NCBI GenBank assembly: GCA_025991245.1
Contig: BQMJ01000010.1
Span: forward strand, 62,001-126,000
From: Galdieria partita
Taxonomy: Eukaryota > Rhodophyta > Bangiophyceae > Galdieriales > Galdieriaceae
DNA: 64,000 nt
Direction: 5' to 3'
The notes beneath the pieces were generated by a model. It saw only the letters and a list, made by a program, of their open reading frames with translations, searched no databases and was not told where the DNA came from. A program made the translations under genes and the position numbers. Positions 54,324 to 64,000 of this stretch are shown in pieces. Position 1 is the first letter of the stretch. Each line of letters begins with the position of its first letter.

Positions 54324-55656
54324 TTACGAATACGTTTCCTCAATGTCATTGGAAAGGAATGACTAAGAGTTTGTTCAATTGATAAGTCTCTTCAAATAAA
54401 ACAAAGCGCACCTTTAAAATATGCAAACGACGCAAGAAATTAGCTCTTTTTGAATCCGTTATGTTTCCGTCTTCGTTCTTCAACATATTTCTATACATCA
54501 AAAGTTCATAAAGTGTCCTTTGAAAGTCAAACATAAAACCTACTCTAAACGCTGAACTTCCTTCACGATATATTCCTCTCCATTTTGCGCATATTTCTCC
54601 ATAACTTTCAAGTAATATTTTGCATTACGTTTCAACTGGCCCTTTAGAGAAGGGTCACGACTGATAACTTCTTCAACTGCTTGCTTTGCTTTCGCAAAAT
54701 TTCTACCCTTTGCTTTGACAAACTCACGAACTGGGGTTTCAAGAGCTTTGATTCGACTGGCGTCGGCACTAGGCATCCCGCCTACATCCAAATCAGTGCC
54801 CACATGCTTATTAATAAAGCGAACAAAGTCTGCAGCAGAACGACCAGAATCGTATTCTACAACGTCTTTCTTCTCGGTTGCAGGGAAAAATTTGATTGTA
54901 GGAAATCCACTGATACCGAATCTCTGTGCAATATCCCGGTTTGCATCAGCATCCAATGCTGCTATTATGACTTCACTGGAGTCTTTAAAAGTTCTTGCGA
55001 CCTTCTCATAGTGAGGTTTCAGCGCTTTACAGTGACCACACCAACTAGACGAGTCAAAATTGCCTACAGAACACAAGAAAGTATCACTTACGGAGCATAA
55101 AACTCCACCAAAACGTTCTTCGTGGGATCTAAAACGATTCTATCAAAATTTTCAGGACTGAGTTCTACCACGTGAACTTCCTCTTTGGGCAAACGAATGA
55201 TGTTGGTTCTACCAAGTTTCTGGTGGATAAAATCTGCCAGAGACTCTGCAGTTCTCGAACCAGAAAAATCTTCAGAGCTCGCTTTGTCCACCTTTTTGTG
55301 GAACCATTTTATAGTTGGGAAACCTTGAACGCCAAAACGTTTTGCCAAGTTGGAGTGTTTGTCAGCATCAACCTGTGCAACAATAACGTCCTTGACATTC
55401 TTTGCAGCTTCTCCTAATCTTTCATATTCCGGGGCAAGATTCTTACAGTGCCTGCTGCTACTTTAGTGGCGCCAGAAAGAATAAAATCCAGACCTTACCC
55501 ACACCACGGTGCATAAAATTCTACAAGGGCTGGCTTTGAGCCATCTATAACTCTGTCAAACTCTTTTTCGTCAAGATCAGGATAATATAAAGCTTTGGAA
55601 CAAGTACAAACGAGAAATAACAACCCCAAAGCCAACAAGACCTCTTTCGTCACCAT
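54324..55656 (-). CDS. Protein disulfide isomerase, PDIA6/ERp38 (plant PDIL2) type
   Basis: Two thioredoxin domains plus a D domain, which oxidises and shuffles disulfides in the ER. Exons on the minus strand: 55499-55656, 55092-55451, 54544-55044, 54412-54490 and 54324-54362, giving 378 residues. A signal peptide covers residues 1-21 (MVTKEVLLALGLLFLVCTCS). Both active sites WCGHCK are intact, near residues 51-55 and 174-178, and each is split by an intron. The helical D domain (VKAKGRNFAKAKQAVEEVIS to GNITDSKRANFLRRLHILK) follows. The last exon, 13 codons, is inferred from family resemblance (after RLHILK) and gives an end in ETYS, with no KDEL-type retrieval signal. Confidence 0.88.
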
Positions 55657-55828
55657 AGTTGCGACCACCAATTACTAAAATGGAGGAATTCTTTTCCCGC
55701 TCAATCCACATCATTGCATTTTTCTTTTGTCTCATTCGCTTCAGAAAAATGCCAACGATGGATTGTACGTACGGCCTATCACAAATCGTCTTTTTCCGTT
55801 TCACAACATATTCAATTCTTTTTTCAAG

Positions 55829-56344
55829 ATGTCCCATACTTTTCATAGGCAAACGGCAATGGTACGCACCACAAAAGCAAATGGCAGCATTTATGATATG
55901 CAAGTAAAAACCTCTACCGAACTTCTCGAAATGCACCGAAAACGAAACCTTCAACGTCTTTCCCAAGTTCTAAGCATATTGGCTACTCTTCTTTCTCTTT
56001 TCTTGTTCTTGTGTGTTACAATGAGGCTTTCACGAGGATACATTTATCGCTTTCAATTTCAGAGAAGGTTCAAGGAAAATGAAATATACAATCCTACATT
56101 CAAACTATTGGGAATGTCTGATGAACAAGTCCTGCAGTTAGCCAAGAAGACAGGACAAGAGCCGGAGAATATTGCTGAAGTATACAGCTCTGAAGTATTT
56201 CCTTATGTGGTTGATAGAACCGGCATTGTGAGAAGACCAGAAATCGTTAAATACTTCATATTTGACTTTGAGAGATGGATGAACTTTACTAAAGAGATGA
56301 AAGCAAGACGTGAAGAATCCGGAGATACAGGAGGCTGTATATAG
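55829..56344 (+). CDS. Single-pass membrane protein of unknown function
   Basis: 171 residues from the ATG at 55829; an in-frame ATG at 55859 is equally possible. One hydrophobic helix near residues 47-68 (ILATLLSLFLFLCVTMRL) is flanked by basic residues. The C-terminal part is charged and helical (GMSDEQVLQLAKKTGQEPEN, IFDFERWMNFTKEMKARREE). No family recognised. The neighbour on the left is the divergent PDI gene, 172 bp away. Confidence 0.5.
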   Translation: MSHTFHRQTAMVRTTKANGSIYDMQVKTSTELLEMHRKRNLQRLSQVLSILATLLSLFLFLCVTMRLSRGYIYRFQFQRRFKENEIYNPTFKLLGMSDEQVLQLAKKTGQEPENIAEVYSSEVFPYVVDRTGIVRRPEIVKYFIFDFERWMNFTKEMKARREESGDTGGCI

Positions 56345-56449
56345 GTTTCTTAAAGTTTCACAGTTTTTCATAGAAAATATTCAATAAAGTTGAGTGTGTC
56401 TCATCCAAAAAGATTCGATTTTCTATGAAATTTGAGCGAGGATTATTGG

Positions 56450-58502
56450 ATGTTGCTTAGGATGCCTATTTGGCGGCATTTCCTTTTATCCTTAATACTG
56501 TCAAATTTCTTGTATATCCTAAACAGTCCTGTTATTATTTCAGAATCTGTCGGTCACTGGGAAGAAACGAGAACGAACAGTTCTTCTCTTGGAGTTACTG
56601 GGTTTATTGGAAACTTATCCCAGCGCAAACTTTTTGAAGAACATGTTGCTGCAGTGAATAGTTTTATTCGAGAAAGTTGTTTGTTTTAAAGATTCACTTT
56701 AGTGTTTCTGACGAGTTTGATATTTTTGATAGGTACTCAAGTGTCCCCGGAACGACACGCTTATGTAACGTTATTATATGGCTCGTCATATTTGTTACCT
56801 GTACGAGTTATGCTACAGTCCCTTCGAGTGAATAGTCCAGATAATTTTCGAAAGATAGTCTTGGTTACTTCGGATGTTTCAGAGAGTGCCATTGCCCAAC
56901 TCCATAGTGAAGGAATTGAAACTCGCAAGATTTCTTCTGTAGATAATCCGTATACAAAGGGACCAAAATATGACCCAAGATTCGATGAAGTTATGGCAAA
57001 ATTGATGATTTTTAATATGACCGATCTGGAGTCGGTTGTGTATATCGATGCTGACTCTTTAGTGTTTGGTCCTTTGGGTGATCTTTTTCTTTGCGCCGAT
57101 TTTTGTGCAGCGTTTATTAATCCTTGTCTATTTAATTCGGGTGTTATGGCTCTAAGGCCTTCTAAAGTTGTGTTTGAAGACATGATACAAAAACTTCCTA
57201 CTCTCCCAAGTTATGACGGTGGAGATCAAGGCTTCTTAAATTCTTACTTTTCTTCGTTATATTACGCTCCCGTGTTTGATCCTTCTTCAGAAAATGGTAC
57301 TGGAGGACCACTGAGAAGGCTTCCATTTGGATGGCATCTTGATCACATACTATTCTATCCTCGATTTCGTTGGGAAATTCCGGAGAAGCCTTGTGGCTCC
57401 ATGAAAATTGTAGAGTTTCTTGGAGGTCCATTCTTAAAGCCATGGAAATGGTGGAGCTATCTTATTTGTGATCTGAGTTATGTTTGGTTAGAATATCGCA
57501 TGCAACTGAAGTATCCATATCCTCCTAATTATATGACTGGATGGGGCATTTTTTTACGTTGCGTTTGTATCTATTTGTTAGCATTTATAGGAATTATATC
57601 GCTAAAGAAACGTTACGCTTATCCACGAATTCTCTTGACAAGGTTTATTGGCATGTTATGGTCTCAGATGCCTTTCCGTGAACGAATCATGTGGATTGTT
57701 ATGGAGGTGATTCATGACAGAGCCTTTTTATTATTCTGTTTAGGTTTAGGATTTTTTCTATGGATTGTAACTACTGCAGTTTCTTGTATGCTTATTCCAG
57801 TGATGTTACCACCTTGGCGTGCTGCGATATTGTACTTACACTACAAGGCTTTACTATTTGGCTATAGTTTGGTTCTTTTTGGTCTCTTTTGTTCTTCGCA
57901 TGCCAAAAGTAGCGACTTTCTGAAATGGAAGGGCAGACCATCCAGTGTATGGTTTGAAACTTTTGGTAAGTTTCTTTTGTATGTAGACATGAGTAACTCA
58001 GTGGTGGTCAGTTTGGATTGGTATCGAAACTTTGTTTGCTCCTGTGGGTTTTTTCGTCTTTTGGCACATTCGTTGGGAGACTGCATTTCAAAAGGCACTA
58101 TATGGACTATTAACAATAGGATTCTATTTTTGTGTCATTGCATTTATGTTTTGTCGTGTAAGTTTTTTATGGCTTCGATGGGGTGCTGCAAGACATGAAG
58201 CACAAAGAGCTAGAGCTCGTTCTCTACCTCTGGTAATTATTATTTGTGTGAGTTTTGTATAGTTCCTTTCTAAGAATCCGTTTGTATAGGACGAAGATAG
58301 TAACAACTGGAATTTGGACATTGCGGAAACTCGCTTCAAAATTTCGGAACCTTCCACTTCTTTGTATGTTTCACCAGTAATGTCTTCCTTCCAAGTAAGA
58401 TGATATTCTGTCTTTTCTTGAATAAGGACTGATTGATCATAGGAAAATGCTCGGAAGCGAGCTGCTGAAACTAAAAGTCCCCATAGAACTCAACAGTCAT
58501 AG
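56450..58502 (+). CDS. GT8 glycosyltransferase, IPUT1/PGSIP6-like, with multiple membrane spans
   Basis: Plant IPUT1 adds glucuronic acid to inositol phosphorylceramide, starting GIPC sphingolipid head groups in the Golgi. Exons 56450-56675, 56733-57965, 58012-58232, 58290-58394 and 58443-58502 give 614 residues. A signal anchor (residues about 9-27) is followed by the GT8 domain: YVTLLYGSSYLLPVRVMLQS, VVYIDADSLVFGPL with the D-x-D, NSGVMALRPSKVVFEDM and DGGDQGFLNSYF. About six further hydrophobic segments fill residues 300-540, the layout of IPUT1 rather than of glycogenin. The short charged tail is encoded by two small exons. Confidence 0.8.
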
Positions 58503-58651
58503 CAGAGTCTATTTATACGTTCATTATATATGAATAGATAAGCAATAGTTGCTAATATATGTTATGAAACCGAGTTACTTCAACTGTACACTTGTTGTTG
58601 TAGACTCATTCTTCTACCGACAGTATTTCCCAACATCTCTCCCCACAAGTT

Positions 58652-59407
58652 TTACAATCCTAACGTATCCGGTTGAAGCGAAGTAGTAACCAAACTCATC
58701 AACCATAGCAAAACCGATAGTCCAACAACGGTTGCCAGAGGAATCCAAGTTTGTATATAATCTTCGCGATCCAAGCTTTTGGAACTGGAAAACTCTAAGC
58801 AGTTCCACTATAAACAAATATCACAAAGTATCTATCCACACTTACTCGACCGAAGGGCAAAGGGATCCTTTCCATCGAAAAAGTCGTTGACTCTTGAACT
58901 CGTTGCACTACCGACTGTACTTTGTACCTTTTCTTCAACACTACTACGTCTTTCCTATTTATGTCCTTCAGTATTTGAACGTCAAGCAGTCCAGAAACTT
59001 GCTACGACTCACCCATTTACCTTCCCACAAGTGACGTTCTGTACTGTTTCCAGGTGGTACACTGCCATATTCCAACAACCACGAGTCCAGTACCTTTTCT
59101 AAGAAACTGGCAGAAACTTTGGGACTATCTACCACATAGGCTTTGAAAAATTTACAGTTGTTTGGTTGCAGCTTGGCGTGAAAAGCAATCTTCTTTTGTA
59201 AATTCTTGGTATACCCTACATAGCAAAGGAGATGGTCATCATTAAACAGAGCATAACAACCGGTTCGGTTCTTTTTCCAAAGTTATAAAAGGGAAACCAT
59301 TCAACAAAAGTACGCACCCAGCGAAAACTTTTGGAATATATTTCGTCGACGGGAATCAGTGGCAACTCTTGCAAGTAACGAGGTCGCGACTTGCTTTCGG
59401 TGCCCAT
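58652..59407 (-). CDS. GIY-YIG-fold protein with C-terminal membrane helix
   Basis: Exons on the minus strand: 59318-59407, 59013-59270, 58846-58932 and 58652-58807, in phase, 196 residues. The GIY-YIG core is GCYALFNDDHLLCYVGYTKN near residues 34-53, followed by LQKKIAFHAKLQPNN where nucleases carry a catalytic Arg; here lysines replace it. LEKVLDSWLLEYGSVPPGN matches a group of plant proteins with this fold, some plastid-targeted. The C-terminus holds one hydrophobic helix (WIPLATVVGLSVLLWLMSLV). The acceptor of intron 2 (58933-58934) is chosen for phase and is the weakest join. Nuclease activity is not assured. Confidence 0.6.
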
Positions 59408-59593
59408 TGTGAGGATGGAAAGACTCCGTTGATAGCGTCTGTTGGATATCCACGCAAACTTTCCATTTATCCACTTTTTATGATAAGTTATCAAAACTCT
59501 TCTTGGTTGCATGCATGTAACAGACAACCACACAAACATGCTCAACCCACCTTTTTTGTACGAATTCCACAAAATAGTATTTTGGTTACGTCC

Positions 59594-60219
59594 ATGGAAG
59601 AAAGTGGCAAGGATGAAACCGAAGCCGAAGATAAAAAAAGAGTGTTGGAAGCACTTGAGGAATTTCGTAAACAACAATTGTAAATTTTTGTTTTACTCAA
59701 GTAGGGTAAAAATACTAACGTTTGACTACGAGGTTGATGCAATCAGCAGACACACGGAGTTCTCTTACACACTCATTTTATCCTGCAGACCAACAAGTAA
59801 CGTCAGAAGCTTGTCCAATGGTTGCAGAAAATGGAGAATGCGAACAAGATAGGAATAACCAATATCCATTGGGTTGCTCGAAAGGACTGGAAAACGACCA
59901 ACAAAACAGACGAGGTAGACGAAAGAGGACAATGTATGCAACAGAAGAAGAAAGAAGGATGGCAAGGTTGGGTTATTTTGTCTTTTAAAGAATAGATTCA
60001 AGTCATTCCATGAATAGAATATTGAAGAACAGAAGAACCGCAGAAGAGTCTCGCTTGAGGAGAATCCAGAGGATACAAGAACTTCAGAACATTCTTATAG
60101 AGTCTCAACAACGTGAGGAGAAGCTGAACGAGGAAATAGTACAACTGAGACAAGAACTGGCATCACAGGTTGCCGAAGTAAACAGATTAAGAGCTGCTTT
60201 ATTGCGGCGACCAAAATGA
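59594..60219 (+). CDS. bZIP transcription factor
   Basis: Exons 59594-59666, 59747-59966 and 60018-60219 give 164 residues. The basic region, assembled across the second intron, is RRMARILKNRRTAEESRLRR, with N-x7-R spacing (N in KNRRTAEESR) as in bZIP proteins. A leucine zipper follows with heptad hydrophobics through QNILIESQQREEKLNEEIVQ and VNRLRAALLRR. The first intron contains a perfect TACTAAC branch sequence at 59713-59719, 27 nt before its acceptor. The N-terminal acidic exon (MEESGKDETEAEDKKRVLEA) could be an activation region. Target unknown. Confidence 0.78.
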
Positions 60220-60341
60220 AAAAATGACAACCAATCATGTAAAAATACAGAGGATTACTAGTTCTATTACTATCTTCGACAAGAGTACATAATATAACTA
60301 TCCAAGTCATGGAAATGTTATCTGCACCAGTTGATATAGAC

Positions 60342-61560
<1,219 letters not shown>

Positions 61561-62195
61561 TCAATCCTAAGAATCAATGGAAAAATGAGGCCAACACGAT
61601 CAGTCGCCTTACAGATATATATATATATATATATTCTCATTAGAATGGCTTCTTCTTCCTCGAAGCCTATCCAAAGTTTGATAGATACTCTTGAGTACCA
61701 AATAGTGACTATTCTCAAGCTTTGCTAGAAGAAAATAATATTGACTCTATGCTTCGAAATTTGCGTATCTACTGCCACACTGTAATCTCAAGTCTCCAGT
61801 ACATCATAGTACAAAAACTAGTCATTTAGGACACACAAGTTGTGCAAAAATAAGATGGGACAAAGTTACTTGACCCCAATCTTCGCTTTCTTCTTCACGA
61901 CAACATAATTCAGAGGGTGCGTTTTTCACGGACGGTCCAGAATCTTCAAAAAGATATTTTTAGGATATTTTCATGAATGTCATTCTCCCTACACTCGAGT
62001 TGGAATGGTAGATGGGTGGACGGATTTGTGGATTATTGCTATTGCTGGCAAGTTTGAGTGAAAGTAACAACGAGTAAACAAGTTGTTGCAACTTGGTTAT
62101 TATATTCATTGAGTTGTGAAAACACTCATTCGAGGTGTTGGTTTTCCGAATTGTGACCATCCGTTGGCAGCTGACTCGTTGGTGTCCAAGCGTTC
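61561..62195. other. Divergent intergenic region
   Basis: 635 bp between the epimerase and CCT-protein starts, containing the TA repeat and AT-rich runs. No exon or RNA gene recognised. Confidence 0.5.
61615..61634. repeat. (TA)n microsatellite
   Basis: About ten TA units within the spacer upstream of the epimerase gene. Confidence 0.8.
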
Positions 62196-63401
62196 ATGAG
62201 TGTAGTTCAATCGAAAGGTCTGAGACAAAGAGAAGAAAAAAGAAAACCAAATTGCTTGGAGAGTGATTTTACGTCTCATAAAGACCAAATAGATGAGCTA
62301 GATGAAAGGAATGGTCAAGCGAGCTTCCTAAAGAGACAAGGCGATAGATGGGAAGATGGCTACCTTCAAGAGAACGTTGAAGCTCCAAAAGATAGGAATA
62401 TGGAGATAGAATCAACTGAGTATCCACAATTGGATAGAATCAACTCGGATACGAATATTGCTGTTGAAGCGTTGTTCGAGATAGCTGCAAGAACGGATAC
62501 AAGCCATAAAGCTGAGGACGGAAAGTATAGAGAAGATTTGGTAGCGTCCAAAAATGAAAATATCGCAGCTTTGAATGCGCGAGGTCGCAAATTACGAAGG
62601 CAGTGGAACTCAAAAATGACTCCTGAGGAGGTTCGCCTGGCCTATTTACATCGAATGAAAGAAGAAAGGGATGATAGTAAGACTCGTCGGAAACGAAAAA
62701 AGGAGCTATCCATCTCACAAGATGAGAAATTCTTGAAGGATATTTGTTTGAAAGGTTGGGAGGAACAACATGATCAGTGGTATGCTTCTGTAAATTCCTC
62801 AGGAAATAAGGAACTGTCTGGTTGTAAGAGCGATTCCGATGACTCGGATGTTGTGGAAGGAACAGATAGCAGTGGGAATGGGAATGGGAGCAGTAACGAC
62901 AACAATACAGGTACTGGAAGTGGAAGTGGGTCGAATCATGGTCATTCTGTTAAAAACTCTGTACATCGTTCTCCTGCTTTGTCAACTTTTGAAAAGAATG
63001 CCGAAGTAGATATTTGGCGCCGTATGAATTTGAAGTCCAATGAATATGTAGATAGAATCGATTCTCATAACATTTTGTCATTGTCGGGTACGGGAAGCTC
63101 ATTCATGGAAAGGAATCACTTTCTGTCGCCCTCGATAAGTTCGAGTGGCACATCTTTGAGTCATCGGAAGAAAACAGTTGTTGGGGAAAGATGCAGTGCA
63201 GAAGAAAGGAAGGAAAAGCTCGAACGTTATCGTCGTAAACGCGAGGAAAGGATTTTCCGTAAACAGGTGAGATATGACGTTCGTAAGAGGTTAGCAGAAA
63301 GTCGTCCTCGTGTCCGCGGTCGTTTTTGTAAGCCTTCTGAACAGCAAGCACTATCTGAACGACATACTTCCTCTGAACCTCCAAATGAAGTAATTGATTG
63401 A
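62196..63401 (+). CDS. CCT-motif protein
   Basis: Intronless, 401 residues. The CCT motif (as in CONSTANS, CO-like, TOC1) is at residues about 329-371: ERKEKLERYRRKREERIFRK then QVRYDVRKRLAESRPRVRGR. It is a basic helical element that binds DNA together with NF-YB/NF-YC subunits and also acts as nuclear signal. No B-box zinc finger or receiver domain precedes it, so it is a CMF-type (CCT only) protein. Residues about 225-250 are a Gly/Asn/Ser repeat tract. In plants such proteins act in light, clock and flowering control; the algal role is unknown. Confidence 0.85.
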   Translation: MSVVQSKGLRQREEKRKPNCLESDFTSHKDQIDELDERNGQASFLKRQGDRWEDGYLQENVEAPKDRNMEIESTEYPQLDRINSDTNIAVEALFEIAARTDTSHKAEDGKYREDLVASKNENIAALNARGRKLRRQWNSKMTPEEVRLAYLHRMKEERDDSKTRRKRKKELSISQDEKFLKDICLKGWEEQHDQWYASVNSSGNKELSGCKSDSDDSDVVEGTDSSGNGNGSSNDNNTGTGSGSGSNHGHSVKNSVHRSPALSTFEKNAEVDIWRRMNLKSNEYVDRIDSHNILSLSGTGSSFMERNHFLSPSISSSGTSLSHRKKTVVGERCSAEERKEKLERYRRKREERIFRKQVRYDVRKRLAESRPRVRGRFCKPSEQQALSERHTSSEPPNEVID

Positions 63402-63548
63402 ATTCATGTAAATATAATGTGGTTAGGTGATAACACAGACTGTTGTAATCTTCACTTGGGATGTTTTTGGTTGGGTTTGATATGTATAGAGTGTGAAATA
63501 TTACCGTTTTTCTATATTTCAACAGGAGAGGGTGTTGTGTGTATTTCT

Positions 63549-64000
63549 TTATTCGGAGTCAGCTATCTTTAGAGCCTTGCGTGCCATAGTTAAAGCACCT
63601 TGATAATTTTTGTGTACTCCTATAAATCCAGTAGCATGTACAAACACGCAGTCCGATATACCAACCACATTACTCAGTGCTTCATCTCGTAAGCCTCTCC
63701 AACTCGATGGCAAAGGCTTTCTGCTTTTGAAAGACTGTTCTGTGAGACTCACTGCCTGCACACTCCATGAGCCATCCTTTCGTGGGTACACAACATATTT
63801 GACACTCTTTGCTTTGTCATTCAGAGCTGCCTCCGCTTCCTCGAGTTCATAAAGATGAGACTTCCAGGGGCATGCTGTTTCTAAAACGACAATTTCAAAA
63901 GAGTCATCTATGGAGGATCTCCTTTCAAACGCTTCCTTTACAATATTTCTGGCTGGAAGCCAAATATTGGCACTCTTTCGTACAAACTCTATAAACTCAT
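63549..64000 (-). CDS. MYG1: MYG1 family exonuclease-type protein (C-terminal part; continues beyond window)
   Basis: The last 150 residues of a UPF0160/MYG1 protein read uninterrupted from the window edge. Matching features are SFEIVVLETACPWKSHLYEL, YVVYPRKDGSWSVQAVSL, KPLPSSWRGLRDEALSNVVG and the closing CVFVHATGFIGVHKNYQGAL. MYG1 is a 3'-5' RNA exonuclease of the DHH fold working in nucleus and mitochondria of animals; its catalytic N-terminal half lies outside this window. Confidence 0.88.
   Translation of the reverse strand, partial: EFIEFVRKSANIWLPARNIVKEAFERRSSIDDSFEIVVLETACPWKSHLYELEEAEAALNDKAKSVKYVVYPRKDGSWSVQAVSLTEQSFKSRKPLPSSWRGLRDEALSNVVGISDCVFVHATGFIGVHKNYQGALTMARKALKIADSE

Overview
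The window looks like a piece of nuclear chromosome from a compact-genome, AT-rich alga, most probably a Cyanidiophyceae red alga of the Galdieria type. This is inferred from gene density, from introns that are nearly all 42-82 bp with GTAAG-like donors, and from a mix of ordinary eukaryotic genes with plant-lineage ones (a CCT-motif protein, a plant-type IPUT1/PGSIP glycosyltransferase, a CENH3 of plant-like sequence, a GIY-YIG protein resembling plastid ones). No rRNA, tRNA, CRISPR, transposon or virus-like element was recognised by eye.

Layout. 1-8 kb: a Sec1/Munc18 protein apparently joined in frame to a membrane-protein N-terminus, a FUSC-type membrane protein and a CCCH zinc-finger protein. 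8-19.4 kb: a centromeric histone H3 (four introns), a P-loop protein, the 2043-residue DOP1 homologue (five exons), a HIRIP3-like histone chaperone and an MLF-family protein. 19.8-26 kb: a nuclear protein with a duplicated GNAAP module, a poorly resolved locus, an organellar RsfS/Iojap factor, two unrecognised proteins, COX6A and an ABHD10-like protein without its nucleophile serine. 26-37 kb: Rab11, PRPP synthetase, ERO1, taxilin, an HNH protein, QTRT2, a VanZ-like protein and mevalonate diphosphate decarboxylase, then a 1.7-kb stretch without a clear gene. 37-51 kb: an EamA transporter, a sphingomyelinase-like phosphodiesterase, a TBC RabGAP, mitoribosomal mS29/DAP3, PRPF4, a VMA21-like protein, a DDX3/Ded1 helicase, a GPATCH1/TOUGH homologue and TRAPPC13. 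51-64 kb: an unknown basic nuclear-type protein, adenosine kinase, a PDIA6/ERp38-type PDI, an unknown membrane protein, an IPUT1-like GT8, a GIY-YIG protein, a bZIP factor, UDP-glucose 4-epimerase, a CCT protein and the 3' end of a MYG1 homologue.

There is no operon-like system. Functional groupings are scattered: membrane traffic (Sec1, DOP1, Rab11, taxilin, TBC, TRAPPC13), ER oxidative folding (ERO1, PDI), splicing (PRPF4, GPATCH1), chromatin (CENH3, HIRIP3-like), mitochondrion (COX6A, mS29, RsfS) and nucleotide or sugar metabolism (PRPP synthetase, adenosine kinase, GalE). The most unusual observations are the Sec1 fusion, three enzyme-family members whose key residues are replaced, a GPATCH1 homologue with a decayed G-patch, and two divergent gene pairs whose start codons are only 28 bp apart. 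Exon joins were worked out by hand from splice consensus, phase continuity and family resemblance; no computation or database search was run.
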